Source: Psychrobacter sp. NG254
GTDB taxonomy: Bacteria; Pseudomonadota; Gammaproteobacteria; Pseudomonadales; Moraxellaceae
DNA length: 64,000 nucleotides
Direction: 5' to 3'
NCBI RefSeq assembly: GCF_015277735.1
Contig: NZ_JADHDA010000009.1
Coordinates: 19,227-83,226, forward strand
Below the pieces are notes generated by a model that was not told the DNA's origin, did no database searches, and was given only the letters and a program-made list of their open reading frames with translations. The position numbers and the translations under genes were made by a program. Within the stretch, counting starts at the first letter, position 1. Every line of letters starts with the position of its first letter. Of the stretch, positions 18,263-27,518 are shown piece by piece.

Positions 18263-19483
18263 TCACTTGCTTAACGCCCTACCATTTAGCGCACGGTCTA
18301 AAATCGTATATGCAACCTTAACCCGTTCTGTATTGGGATAGTTTTTATTTGCCAAAATAACAATGCCTGTTCTTTTAGTAGGGATATAAGCGATGTAAGC
18401 GCCAAAGCCATTGGTTGCCCCTGTTTTGTTGACCCACACATCATCTAACACAGGGGTGGGCGGTTCATTCACTTGTATCTGCTGAGGTTGTAAGATAGTT
18501 TCTGTGGAATTACCCTCAACAAGCCGTTCTAATGTCGTCGGTAATGGATACATCTCCCAAGCCAGCCCTTGCGTAAAATGCTTGGTTCGATAGTAGCCCT
18601 TTCTATTGTTCTCAAGTGCTTGCTGCATCTGACTGTCTACCGTTACCAGCCCCATATTCGCCGCCATGAAGCGTGTCATATCGGCACTGGTTGATTTGAT
18701 GCCGTAAGCTTCTGCATCAAGTATTCCAGGATTGACCCTGATTGGCTCGCCTGCCGAGTTATAACCAAAAGCATAATTCTCCATTTTGTCCGCAGGGACA
18801 TCGACAAAGGTATTTGTCATCTTGAGTGATGGCAGCACTGTGTTTTCTATGAGCTTGGTATAGTCACCGTGCATACTTAAGGCAGAGATATAACCAAACA
18901 GTCCGATACTGGTATTGGAATATAAGCGGGTTGAGTCGACAGAAAATTTGGGTTGCCAAGATTTATAATATCGCAACAGCTCTTTATTATTTTCAATTTC
19001 TTCAGGCACCTGTAACGGTAACCCACCTGCGCTATAAGTACCCAAGCTGATGAGTTTTGTACTGCCGATGGTACTATTTTTTAGATAGGGAATGTATTTG
19101 TCCGCCGTATCATCGAGTGATAAGGTGCCATTTAATTCCGAATAACTGGCCAACGTGGCAGCAAAGGTCTTACTCACAGAACCCAGCTCAAAGATTGTGT
19201 TCTCTGACACAGGCTGGTTGCGCTGCTTGTTAGATAAGCCATAATTATAAAAGTGTGACTGGCCATCTACGATAATCCCAAAGGCCATACCGGGGATCTG
19301 ATATTGCGCCATTAACTGCTTGGCTTGTTTATCAACTTCCTGTTCTAAGCGATCATTAGCGCTTGCCGCTTGTGCAGTTTCAGATATCAGTAATGTCGTC
19401 ATCAGTACGCTAAACGCTAGGCTAATGAGGGATTTTTGAGTAGAGGGTTTTTGAGCCGTCAGTTTTAATGTAAATAGGTTCAT
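18263..19483 (-). CDS. ampC: Class C (AmpC-type) serine beta-lactamase
   Basis: 406-residue exported serine hydrolase. Signal peptide ends near AQAA (about residue 40). All class C motifs are present: S102-V-S-K105, Y188-S-N190 and K353-T-G355, in the right order and spacing. Class C enzymes hydrolyse cephalosporins in the periplasm. It is somewhat longer than typical AmpC (about 380) owing to the N-terminal extension and a Pro/Gln-rich insert at about 330-345. No ampR is beside it, so expression is probably constitutive or low. A D-alanyl-D-alanine peptidase/esterase role is the alternative. Confidence 0.9.
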   Translation of the reverse strand: MNLFTLKLTAQKPSTQKSLISLAFSVLMTTLLISETAQAASANDRLEQEVDKQAKQLMAQYQIPGMAFGIIVDGQSHFYNYGLSNKQRNQPVSENTIFELGSVSKTFAATLASYSELNGTLSLDDTADKYIPYLKNSTIGSTKLISLGTYSAGGLPLQVPEEIENNKELLRYYKSWQPKFSVDSTRLYSNTSIGLFGYISALSMHGDYTKLIENTVLPSLKMTNTFVDVPADKMENYAFGYNSAGEPIRVNPGILDAEAYGIKSTSADMTRFMAANMGLVTVDSQMQQALENNRKGYYRTKHFTQGLAWEMYPLPTTLERLVEGNSTETILQPQQIQVNEPPTPVLDDVWVNKTGATNGFGAYIAYIPTKRTGIVILANKNYPNTERVKVAYTILDRALNGRALSK

Positions 19484-19695
19484 GAGTTATTTATTGATGC
19501 CGTCTATTTGATTACAGAAGAGATGATTGCTAAAGGTAACAGCTTTGATAGTCATTTATCATGCTGTTTTTTATACTTTATGTTTTTAGACCTAATGTCT
19601 TATAAAAGCTTCCGCAAAAACAGTAATAAATGGCGCAAAACTCTCAAATAACGACATACTGTAAAAATTAAGACAGTAGTCACAGCAAGGTTTGA

Positions 19696-19800
19696 TATAG
19701 TCAGTTCAATATAATTTCGATACAAGAAAACCGAGTGCAAGTTATACATTATTATGCTTAGCGAGGATGACGATGTAGCGGATTTATATAGACTTGACTA
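19696..19800 (+). repeat. Dispersed repeat, copy 4 (degenerate)
   Basis: Begins TATAGTC and ends TTGACTA, with the internal block ACAAGAAAACCGAGTGCAAG matching the other copies loosely. It is the most diverged member. It lies in the 19484-19948 gap, which otherwise shows no feature. Confidence 0.6.
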
Positions 19801-19948
19801 ACAGTATCAGCCAATTGGCTGTACTAGGCGCTGTCGAATAAATCACCTATATCTTCGATCGCTGTATCTCTTCAATCACTGTACTAAGCGCGGTGATAAG
19901 CATACTATTCAGTGCAGTATTAGACACGATAAAAGGAATAAGCTATCC

Positions 19949-20944
19949 ATGATTGCTCTCATTGAACAATACCCTCAGCTAATCAGTTTGGGCATGGTGC
20001 TTATTTTAATGATGTCGTTATTATGGCTGATACAGCATTTGCTGATTCGCTATGGCAAGCGCCTATTGGGTTTGATTTCTCGTGGTGAGCTTTGGCTGCG
20101 CGGACATATTGCACGCCTGCCACTGATGGTACGCCTACAGCATAAATACCCAGCGCTATTTGGCTTTATAGCACAGCGCTTTTCCCGTGGTCACTTTTCT
20201 GGCTTGATACTCAGCGTTTTGACACTCTTGAATATATATATTTTGGCGTTGTTTGCAGGCTTGGTCGAGGATGTGGTGAACGCTGATTCTATCGTCACCA
20301 CCGATCTATTTGTGTCGCAGCATATGAGCGTGCTACAAGACTCAAGCATCGTACCTGCATTTATTTTTATCACCAGCTTAGGCTCTACGCCGATTACCTG
20401 CTTAATCATTCTACTGACGGCTATCCTCTGCGCGGTCGTGCGTCAGCCATATGTTTTGGTCGGTCTGCTGATCTCAACCATCGGCAGTACCGCCTTTACG
20501 TTTTTGAGCAAAATGGCCTTTCATCGGGCACGACCGATAGACATTTTGCTGATGGAGCACACTTACTCTTTTCCCAGCGGTCATGCCACCGTCAGCATTG
20601 CGCTGTATGGGTTCTTCGCTTATATAGCGATTCGTTTTAGCACGCACTTTGTCCGCCAAGTGCGGATATTATCGCTCACTATTTTATTGTGCCTACTGAT
20701 TGGCCTGAGCAGAATTGTGCTAAATGAGCATTATCTGAGCGATGTGATGGGTGGGTTTTTGGTGGGGACATTATGGCTGACGATTGCCATTAGTATGATG
20801 GAATGGCTGACTGCACAGGGCAAAATAAATTGGCGCATCGCATGGTCAGCGCCTCAGCGGTATATGGTGTGGTGCAGCATCGTTGCGGTACTGATCACGA
20901 CCTTTGTATACGCCACTATTTATCAGTTTCCGCTGCTTGGGTAG
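19949..20944 (+). CDS. PAP2-superfamily membrane phosphatase
   Basis: 331-residue integral membrane lipid phosphatase. The three PAP2 motifs are present: KMAFHRARP near residue 190, FPSGHATVS near 210 and SRIVLNEHYLSDV near 255, with several hydrophobic helices around them. Such enzymes remove phosphate from phosphatidic acid or undecaprenyl pyrophosphate on the periplasmic face. A long N-terminal region with a transmembrane helix and a basic segment (residues about 10-70) precedes the core. Monocistronic. The exact substrate cannot be told. Confidence 0.88.
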   Translation: MIALIEQYPQLISLGMVLILMMSLLWLIQHLLIRYGKRLLGLISRGELWLRGHIARLPLMVRLQHKYPALFGFIAQRFSRGHFSGLILSVLTLLNIYILALFAGLVEDVVNADSIVTTDLFVSQHMSVLQDSSIVPAFIFITSLGSTPITCLIILLTAILCAVVRQPYVLVGLLISTIGSTAFTFLSKMAFHRARPIDILLMEHTYSFPSGHATVSIALYGFFAYIAIRFSTHFVRQVRILSLTILLCLLIGLSRIVLNEHYLSDVMGGFLVGTLWLTIAISMMEWLTAQGKINWRIAWSAPQRYMVWCSIVAVLITTFVYATIYQFPLLG

Positions 20945-21455
20945 CAATGTAGGCTGGGATAATGAAAGCTGTATATTAAGTACCATCAGTTAGTACTCTT
21001 CTAAAACTTGCCTCGTTATCGGGACTCTGTCTGAGTCACCTCTAGATGATAATCCGAATACGTATTAGATAGCGTACGGTCAGTCAGTTACCTTATTGCC
21101 TATTACCATCACAGCATACGTTATTCGTATCACAATCCATGGATAATACAGTCGATTAATATCGCAACTAATAAGCTTCCCAGAATGTATTAAGCCTCTA
21201 TCGGATAGATGAATTGATGATTTTGAGTAAGTATCTTCTCTAGAGTATTGCTAGCTTGCCAGCCGTTAGCACAAAACCCTCACGATGGCGGTGATGGTTA
21301 AGTATCTGCTAGAAAAAGTCACCTTTCTTTAACTTTCATAAAAGTACGTAACACCGCAATCTATTATTATTTACTTATTCAATAGAGCGACGTTCTATTA
21401 ATCTATCTTCAATCACCAAATACTCTTACTTATAATGACACTAAAGGACTTTACT
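20945..21455. other. Intergenic region with nothing recognisable
   Basis: About 510 bases between the PAP2 gene and the small repeat protein. I see no open frame with protein-like composition, no hairpin with a T-run and no copy of the dispersed repeats. Confidence 0.6.
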
Positions 21456-21761
21456 ATGAAAAACTTTAACTTGAAAAATATCGCCATCAGCTCACTAATT
21501 GCTGTATCTACTTGTTTTGCCGCGATTGGTACAGCAAATGCGGCTCCTCAACCAGACACGCATCATTTAACGCAAAAACAAAAAAATGCTATAGAGGCTA
21601 AGCAAAAAGCAAAACAGCAAACTAAGCAAGTTGTGGTCGTTAAAGCGAAACCCAAAGCCAAGCAAGTCGTCGTTGCTAAAGCGAAACCTAAGGCCAAGCA
21701 AGTGGTAATCGCAAAAGACAAACATCCAGCACAAAAAGTGGTCCTAGTTAAAGCAAAGTAG
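21456..21761 (+). CDS. Small secreted Lys/Val-rich repeat protein
   Basis: 101-residue exported protein. Signal peptide of about 27 residues (ISSLIAVSTCFAAIGTANA). The mature part is a short HHLTQKQKNAIEAKQKAKQQT segment followed by 12-residue repeats of the form KQVVVVKAKPKA, three and a half units, ending KVVLVKAK. It is extremely basic. ATG 21456 is preferred because AAAGGA stands seven bases upstream; an earlier ATG at 21435 lacks one. The layout recalls acid-shock (Asr-like) periplasmic proteins, but the repeat is different, so function is unassigned. Confidence 0.75.
   Translation: MKNFNLKNIAISSLIAVSTCFAAIGTANAAPQPDTHHLTQKQKNAIEAKQKAKQQTKQVVVVKAKPKAKQVVVAKAKPKAKQVVIAKDKHPAQKVVLVKAK
21624..21758 (+). 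repeat. 36-bp tandem repeats in the small secreted protein gene
   Basis: Units at 21624-21659, 21660-21695 and 21696-21731 with a partial fourth to 21758. Units one and two are nearly identical; the third diverges in its second half. Confidence 0.85.
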
Positions 21762-21858
21762 GCTAAGCGAGCCTGATACTCGCAAATAGTTTATATGGAT
21801 TTCACTATAGTAGATAAACTAAGGCTAGCAGGCGCAGACCTACTGATATCAACATGCA

Positions 21859-23514
21859 TTAAAGAGTTGTTAGATATTCGATAGATTTATAATTGGCCAC
21901 CGCTTCTACCAATGACTGTGGCAGATAAGTATCTGTCAGGTGCGCATGTGGATAGTGCTGCTCGATCCACGATTGATAGCTATGAATGGTTAGCGTACCA
22001 CAATATAATAAATATAAAACCTGCACACCGATGCTACGCGATAGTCCCATCACGCAATGGAAATTGATAAGCGTGGTGAGGCTATCCTTTGCCTGACCAT
22101 CTTTTAACTGCCTACCCTTTACCCGACTCTCATTATTAGCGGTTATCGCTCGCGTTTCAGCTGATTGTGTCAAAGCATCAATTCGCTTAAATAGGTCAAT
22201 ATAATCTTTGAGCAATACATCACTTAATGGCTGTAAGTCTAATAAAGGTAGATACAAATAATGGACAGGCGTACTCGTCATATTTTTAGCAGCTACTTCG
22301 AGATGATCAACGTGGCTAGATATCTCAGCGGCTAAATCAATGACGATAATCTGATAATGAACTGAGGGCGGCAACTTTTCTGCCAAACTTGACCGCTCTA
22401 ATGAAGTGCAGCCAAACAGCCAATATGCTAAGTGGCTATGCAAATCAGCCTGCCTCAATCGAGGGGAAGCCACAACTTTGACCCTGTTATTAATCGCATA
22501 TGGTATGAGCAGATGTATTTGTCCTCGCGAGGTAACTTTAAAATACCACTGGCCAAAAAGTGACATACCATTATAAATAATAATGATGGGCGCAAACCTC
22601 ATCCAAGTATATAAGGTGAGTCGTCCACTATTGGACTTTTGAAACCAATGCATATCCCGTAATGGTTTGGCCTGTTGATAAGCACAGGCCAACATTGTAA
22701 AACTGATCAGCCAGTATGCAGCAATAATAATGGCTAAGTTTTCTACAACTTCAGACACTCTCATACTCATATTGGCAAAGTAAAACCCTCCTATCGCTAT
22801 CAACAAAAACCCGATACTACCCACTGCCAGATACTTGATGACCAGTGCGTTACGGATTCTGTTCGAGAGCATAAGCACCAAAACGGCCAATACTGCCCCG
22901 CCTAGCATGTCTAGCAAATGATGTTGATACGTCAACACCGTTGAAAGTGCTATCAATGTACATATACCAGTAAGCAACAGTCGATAAGTGACTGAAATCC
23001 ACTGTTTTTTAGACGCTACTACATCCCACAACGACACCCCAAGCAAAATGGCATAACTGACATGCAAAGATGGCAATTGATTAAATGGCTTGTCCACCAA
23101 CTGTAAAAACTGATAGCCGAACTGCGTCCAATCATTAGGTGGCAGCCGATTGAATGAGAAACGAGCAGGATAAAAATAGAAGATCAAACAGGCAAAGATG
23201 GTCGCTAAGATTAGGCGATAGCTCAATAAGGATAATTGCGTGGATGTCCGTACTAAAAAAAAGCTGACAACAAATAAAATCAACGACCAGCTATAAGGAA
23301 CAATCATAGCTGGAATGAAAGGTATTGCGCTATCGAACGGCGTGGCCAAATTATGAATGCTCGAAGGCGCTACCTCATATAATGAAACACTGTACAAAGT
23401 CGTCACATTATAAAGCAGATAAAATATGGATAACGCAAGACATAGATGTCTAAAACGTGTTGATTTCGATGGCACACGAGTCGTAGACAAAAGATGTGTA
23501 GACACAGTGTTCAA
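21859..23514 (-). CDS. Membrane PAP2 domain fused to a dual-specificity protein phosphatase (YnbD-like)
   Basis: 551-residue two-enzyme fusion. The N-terminal half has several membrane helices and degenerate PAP2 motifs (LPSLHVSY at 147-154; TYQHHLLDMLGG at 195-206). The C-terminal part contains an intact cysteine phosphatase P-loop, HCVMGLSRS (CX5R), near residue 490. Escherichia coli YnbD has the same general domain pair. A linker of about 150 residues with a further membrane segment (IIAAYWLISFTMLACAY) separates them. It may act on lipids or phosphoproteins at the membrane; the substrate is unknown. Monocistronic. Confidence 0.8.
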   Translation of the reverse strand: MNTVSTHLLSTTRVPSKSTRFRHLCLALSIFYLLYNVTTLYSVSLYEVAPSSIHNLATPFDSAIPFIPAMIVPYSWSLILFVVSFFLVRTSTQLSLLSYRLILATIFACLIFYFYPARFSFNRLPPNDWTQFGYQFLQLVDKPFNQLPSLHVSYAILLGVSLWDVVASKKQWISVTYRLLLTGICTLIALSTVLTYQHHLLDMLGGAVLAVLVLMLSNRIRNALVIKYLAVGSIGFLLIAIGGFYFANMSMRVSEVVENLAIIIAAYWLISFTMLACAYQQAKPLRDMHWFQKSNSGRLTLYTWMRFAPIIIIYNGMSLFGQWYFKVTSRGQIHLLIPYAINNRVKVVASPRLRQADLHSHLAYWLFGCTSLERSSLAEKLPPSVHYQIIVIDLAAEISSHVDHLEVAAKNMTSTPVHYLYLPLLDLQPLSDVLLKDYIDLFKRIDALTQSAETRAITANNESRVKGRQLKDGQAKDSLTTLINFHCVMGLSRSIGVQVLYLLYCGTLTIHSYQSWIEQHYPHAHLTDTYLPQSLVEAVANYKSIEYLTTL

Positions 23515-23623
23515 TTAAATAGCCTTGAAATATGCTAAAAGGTTAATAGTCGCTGAGGCGTAATTGATGGATTAAATTATATAAAGTATAACAAATCACT
23601 TTTTATAAGATATAACGAAGACA

Positions 23624-23653
23624 AAAAAACCAACCTCTATAGGCTGGTTTTTT
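23624..23653. terminator. Bidirectional terminator
   Basis: 12-bp arms (23624-23635 and 23642-23653, one G-T type mismatch) with A-run and T-run flanks. It lies downstream of the lipoprotein gene at 23793 on the reverse strand. Confidence 0.75.
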
Positions 23654-23671
23654 ATTGCTACTACTGCTACA

Positions 23672-23778
23672 TATAGTCGATTCAATTTAAAAGTAGTACA
23701 AGGCAACCGATTATAGATGTATATGTGATGCTTCAAGCAAGGTTAACGCTGTCATACTTTTATAGTGGAACGGCTATA
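23672..23778 (+). repeat. Dispersed 107-bp repeat, copy 5
   Basis: Begins TATAGTC and ends GGCTATA; about 93% identical by eye to copy 2 (9719-9825). Lies between the terminator and the lipoprotein stop codon. Confidence 0.85.
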
Positions 23779-23792
23779 CAGATCGGTTAAGA

Positions 23793-24830
23793 TTAATTGA
23801 CAGTATGGCGCACAAGCACTTCATTATCCAAAATAACATTGGTTGACCAGATAAAACGTGCATCATCATCTACGTCATCGAATATATCTGAAAAGTCAGT
23901 ATAGGCCGACTTATTATTTACTCCAATTTCATCATTGGTAAATAGTGTTGCCTTCGGCCAAGCACTATCGTCAAAATCTTGAGCGTACCAATTTTTAGGC
24001 AGCTCCCAATGTAGGGCGTAGTCCAGCGAGCCTTCCTCAAGTCCCTCAGTTGAGCATTCTGAGGTTAGACGTAATGCGCCCTGCTCTGTCGCACAGCTAA
24101 GGTCACGAATTGGTGCACTATAGAAAGTTTGTGCTTTCCAGCTGTCATCCGTTTTGGCGATGATTTTATCATTAGCATCTTTAAATACTGCAACCATGCC
24201 GCCATCACCCGGATGATAGGCATGACCTTGATTGTCTTCTGAGCCGATGCCGCTATTTTCTTCCCAATCGACCAGTTTCATCGCCACGGTAAAGGGCTGC
24301 TTCACCTTAAATTGCAGAATGTTTGAGTTGAACTGAGTGAAAGGAACAGTGTCTTTGCCTACTGGAACGCCATTAATATACATCTCAAAATAGTTATCTG
24401 CAAAAACATATGCAGTCACTACTTCACCATCCGCGTCAATCTCGATAATGTCAGAAGTATCCAAGGCCTCACGTGCTTCTTGGGCTGACGAATAACTCAC
24501 GCCAGTGCAAGGATTGTTTAGGTCACCAGCAAATGGAAATTTGCTATCCGTAAAACTAACCTCTGCTGGCACGGTCCAAGTCTTACCATCGGCACTCTCG
24601 ATATGACCAACGGGTGCGTTTCTACCCTTTTTACAGTCGTACAGTGAGGGTACATCGATACTCGCCTTGCCCTGTGAGACAGAAGCCGTTCCCTTGTAGG
24701 TACTCGTTGATGGCAGTTCAGAGTTATTGCTTACGGTAGCCGTTTTGTCATTACTACAAGCGCTCAGCGTATAAGCCATCGCTGCCATCGTAGCGATAGT
24801 CAGGCCTATTTTTAACGAAGTAAGTTTCAT
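23793..24830 (-). CDS. Lipoprotein of unknown function near the YHYH cluster
   Basis: 345-residue exported lipoprotein; the signal ends in the lipobox TLSAC (Cys near residue 25). The mature part looks all-beta and acidic. The C-terminal half (LHWELPKNWYAQDFDDSAWP and later FIWSTNVILDNEVLVRH) resembles galactose-binding-like jelly-roll modules that follow glycoside hydrolases. Five cysteines in the mature part could form disulfides. I do not recognise a named family. It lies 3' of the YHYH genes on the same strand, separated by about 600 bases that hold a remnant and a repeat. Confidence 0.65.
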   Translation of the reverse strand: MKLTSLKIGLTIATMAAMAYTLSACSNDKTATVSNNSELPSTSTYKGTASVSQGKASIDVPSLYDCKKGRNAPVGHIESADGKTWTVPAEVSFTDSKFPFAGDLNNPCTGVSYSSAQEAREALDTSDIIEIDADGEVVTAYVFADNYFEMYINGVPVGKDTVPFTQFNSNILQFKVKQPFTVAMKLVDWEENSGIGSEDNQGHAYHPGDGGMVAVFKDANDKIIAKTDDSWKAQTFYSAPIRDLSCATEQGALRLTSECSTEGLEEGSLDYALHWELPKNWYAQDFDDSAWPKATLFTNDEIGVNNKSAYTDFSDIFDDVDDDARFIWSTNVILDNEVLVRHTVN

Positions 24831-25029
24831 TTTTCCATCCTATTCATATGATGCCTGCATTGAATGTGATAAACACTATTAAGTTTAAATATTTTCTAAT
24901 ATTATATTATATAAAAGCTAATAAGTATGAACTTAAGCGAAATATTTTAAATATCTATACATACAGTGGGTTTGTTTAACATGGCTAGGGCGCATCCTCG
25001 ATCTGAACAAAGGCGGTAGCAGAAAACAA

Positions 25030-25059
25030 AAAAGTCAGCTTATTAGTAAGCTGACTTTT
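25030..25059. terminator. Terminator hairpin
   Basis: Perfect 13-bp inverted repeat (25030-25042 and 25047-25059) with a 4-base loop and T-run. Downstream of the SDR remnant on the reverse strand, presumably its former terminator. Confidence 0.8.
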
Positions 25060-25127
25060 GGGTAAAGTAATTATCTGATAAGCCCTCAACATGAGATCTT
25101 ATTTAAAGCCTGTTTGATCAACGGCAA

Positions 25128-25280
25128 TTAAGCGTCAACAACAATCACTTCACCAGTAATAAAACCATCTACTGAACGCTCGAACGCTTTGCCCACTAGC
25201 GCCCTTGGTACTGGCTCAAAACCTGGCATCATACCCACGTTATCATGAAGATGCGTTGCAGCGCTGGGTGATATCATTAC
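25128..25280 (-). pseudogene. C-terminal remnant of a short-chain dehydrogenase
   Basis: Reverse-strand frame of 50 codons ending in TAA 25128-25130: PGFEPVPRALVGKAFERSV, then DGFITGEVIVVDA. The ending FITGEVIVVDAG-like is the classic SDR C-terminus. Nothing homologous precedes it, so the gene body is gone. Repeat copy 6 starts 48 bases away. Confidence 0.65.
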
Positions 25281-25327
25281 TCAAAGACAAATGATAGACC
25301 TGTAATCAGTCAACAGAGCTTATCAGC

Positions 25328-25435
25328 TATAGTCAAAGAAGTTTAAAACAGCTACAAGGCAGCCGACCGCAGATTGTACATATCGTACCTCTAGGGAGGG
25401 TAACACCGTAGCGGTTTAGTAGTTCGCTGACTATA
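25328..25435 (+). repeat. Dispersed 108-bp repeat, copy 6
   Basis: Begins TATAGTC and ends GACTATA. Nearly identical to copy 3 (16501-16603, reverse), so these two form a subfamily. Confidence 0.85.
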
Positions 25436-25450
25436 TAACGATTCATGCTC

Positions 25451-26305
25451 TTACTGTTTTTTCTTAAAAAACCACCTTGCACCTATTAGCAATGCTATCA
25501 CAGCACCAATGCCTAACACATAAACAGAACCAAACAAGCTCTTGTCTGCTGCAGCCAATGTCGGCGTGCTTGCTAATTTTATTTTATCATCATCTAAAAC
25601 ACTATCTAGTGCTAGATCATCAGCAGATTCATGCGAATGATTATCTACGTCATGGGAATCTGCATCATGGCCATCTTCGTCATGGCTGCCTTCATCATGA
25701 GAGTGTCCCTCTTGACCACTTTCATGATGAGTGTGCGGCTGAGCATCATTTGTCATCGGCAGTGCATCGCTGTTATTTTGTTGCCATTTACCATCAACCA
25801 ACTTTAGACTTAGCTGATGCTGATTGCTATCACTAAGCGTATATTGCGTCTTTGGAAATTGGTCAGACAGCAATACGACCGTCATTCGGTTGCCATGCAA
25901 GTCTTTAAAGAACGTATTGGTCAAATCAATAGATTCAACCGTATCGCCAATACCTTGCGCCTCGGCAGAGAACTGCGTGCCGTGACCCAGCTGTACATTA
26001 GGGTTTACTACCTTAATGGGCTGGTCATTGATAGATAAGGTCAATGATTTAATAAAGTGCTCATTGGCTAACTGCTGAAACTCCTCCGCCGTTTTGTACG
26101 CATCCGGCGAGTACGTTTCGTTAATTTGCGCCTCTACTCCAGTTAAAGCACCATCTAGGCGCACAGAGTAGTTACCATCAGCCGCTTTCGACAGTATAAA
26201 AGTCGAGGTATTGGGATTGTGGGCAGTCGCATTGACGCTCGCGATACTCAGTCCAAATGCAGCCAAGCACGCAAACGTCGTTGATGACAAACTAGTCTTC
26301 CGCAT
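25451..26305 (-). CDS. Exported His/Asp-rich protein with C-terminal membrane anchor
   Basis: 284-residue protein from ATG 26305 (a longer frame exists but its start is inside the upstream gene). Signal peptide ends near SVNATA (residue about 25). The folded part is followed by a His/Asp-rich stretch (HSHDEGSHDEDGHDADSHD, about residues 190-225) likely to bind divalent metal, then a single C-terminal helix (VYVLGIGAVIALLIGARWFF) and a basic KKKQ tail that anchors it in the inner membrane. The start overlaps the stop of the YHYH gene by 14 bases, so the two are translationally coupled. Family not recognised. Confidence 0.75.
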   Translation of the reverse strand: MRKTSLSSTTFACLAAFGLSIASVNATAHNPNTSTFILSKAADGNYSVRLDGALTGVEAQINETYSPDAYKTAEEFQQLANEHFIKSLTLSINDQPIKVVNPNVQLGHGTQFSAEAQGIGDTVESIDLTNTFFKDLHGNRMTVVLLSDQFPKTQYTLSDSNQHQLSLKLVDGKWQQNNSDALPMTNDAQPHTHHESGQEGHSHDEGSHDEDGHDADSHDVDNHSHESADDLALDSVLDDDKIKLASTPTLAAADKSLFGSVYVLGIGAVIALLIGARWFFKKKQ

Positions 26306-27308
26306 ACACACCACGCAGTCCGTCGATGAAGTTATTATTGCCTGCTTTGTCCACATGGTAATGATACCCTCTCACGTCATCATAATGCCCGCGAGCTTCA
26401 TCCAGATCGGTATATTCATTACCCTCTGCATCGGTATTGGCGTATATACCATAACCATCAAGTGCATAGCCAATCATTGGTGCATGACCGTCGTCTTGTT
26501 CAATCTTAGTCGTTAGACCAGTAGCAGCATGATAGTGGTAACCTTCATGAGAGTTGATATGCCCACCAGCGTCGTCAAATGGCGCAAGCGTATAAGCGCC
26601 TAAGATATTACTGACAGGTGCTGGCGCATCAAAACGTACGCCATTAAAAGCAATACCGCGCACCGATGGGCCTCTAGCCTGAGGGCCTGGACCACCGAAC
26701 TCAGTAATACTGGCTGCGGCTTTTGGTGTGACCGGAATAAAGAAAGTATCGGTCAAGTCTTCTACGTACTCTGGCAAGCACTCAACGCAATAATTACGGA
26801 ATTCTGGGCCAACTCTAGGATCTGCTGCGGCCACACACTCCTCAAGCGTTGAGGTTTTCATGATTTTTCCAGTAGTTTTGTTATACATATTCCAATTACT
26901 GTCGCCATAGAACTCTGCTAAGTTTTTAACGAATTCGCCATCAACATCATGGACTTCGCCGCCTTCTAGCCAAATCCCACCTTTTGAGGCATCGTCTGAA
27001 ATATTGCTCGGACACCACGGCCCCATACCAACGTCACTTGGCTTATTTTCGGTAACGATTTTATAGCATTCACTAGTGCTGCCATCTGACAATGAGCATG
27101 ACACCTTACTAATAGGCTCAACCAAGCCATCACTCAAAAAATAAGACGGTTGTACCGAAGGCATGACGGTATCTGCATTTTTGCTAGACACACTGGTCGT
27201 GGCGCTTGCATTTGTATTCGACACCTCGCTACTACAAGCGAACAGTGCGCCCGATGCTAGTGTCAATGCTAAGCAGCTTAAGCCAAACTTGGCAGTAGAA
27301 AGTTGCAT
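26292..27308 (-). CDS. YHYH-domain lipoprotein
   Basis: 338-residue lipoprotein with lipobox ALFAC near residue 25. Two copies of the motif that names the YHYH domain are visible, HEGYHYHAATG near residue 250 and RGYHYHVDK near 320, together with GYALDGYGIYA. Several cysteines (CSLSDGSTSECYK, WCPSN, NYCVECLP) suggest disulfides in the periplasm. The domain has no established biochemical function; the His/Tyr clusters suggest metal binding. It is a paralogue of the next gene upstream and overlaps the His-rich gene downstream. Confidence 0.85.
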   Translation of the reverse strand: MQLSTAKFGLSCLALTLASGALFACSSEVSNTNASATTSVSSKNADTVMPSVQPSYFLSDGLVEPISKVSCSLSDGSTSECYKIVTENKPSDVGMGPWCPSNISDDASKGGIWLEGGEVHDVDGEFVKNLAEFYGDSNWNMYNKTTGKIMKTSTLEECVAAADPRVGPEFRNYCVECLPEYVEDLTDTFFIPVTPKAAASITEFGGPGPQARGPSVRGIAFNGVRFDAPAPVSNILGAYTLAPFDDAGGHINSHEGYHYHAATGLTTKIEQDDGHAPMIGYALDGYGIYANTDAEGNEYTDLDEARGHYDDVRGYHYHVDKAGNNNFIDGLRGVYAED

Positions 27309-27518
27309 GAATAGTGTCCTCTTTATATGAATAATTGATTAATTCCATATATAAATTGATTGTTAACAATTAGGAATTTTTAATGAGTCTGATAAAGAAT
27401 GGAGATGACTATAATTCCACCCAACTTACAAGCCACACAAATTATTGGTATAGCTTGTAGGTTTTATAAGACGAGACCCGCATGCAAAAGCTTAGCAAGT
27501 CTGAAAAAATTGTCGATA

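Noticed and set aside
24985..25005. TAGGGCGCATCCTCGA resembling the MITE-like end
   Set aside because: Two mismatches and no second end; too weak to call a remnant.
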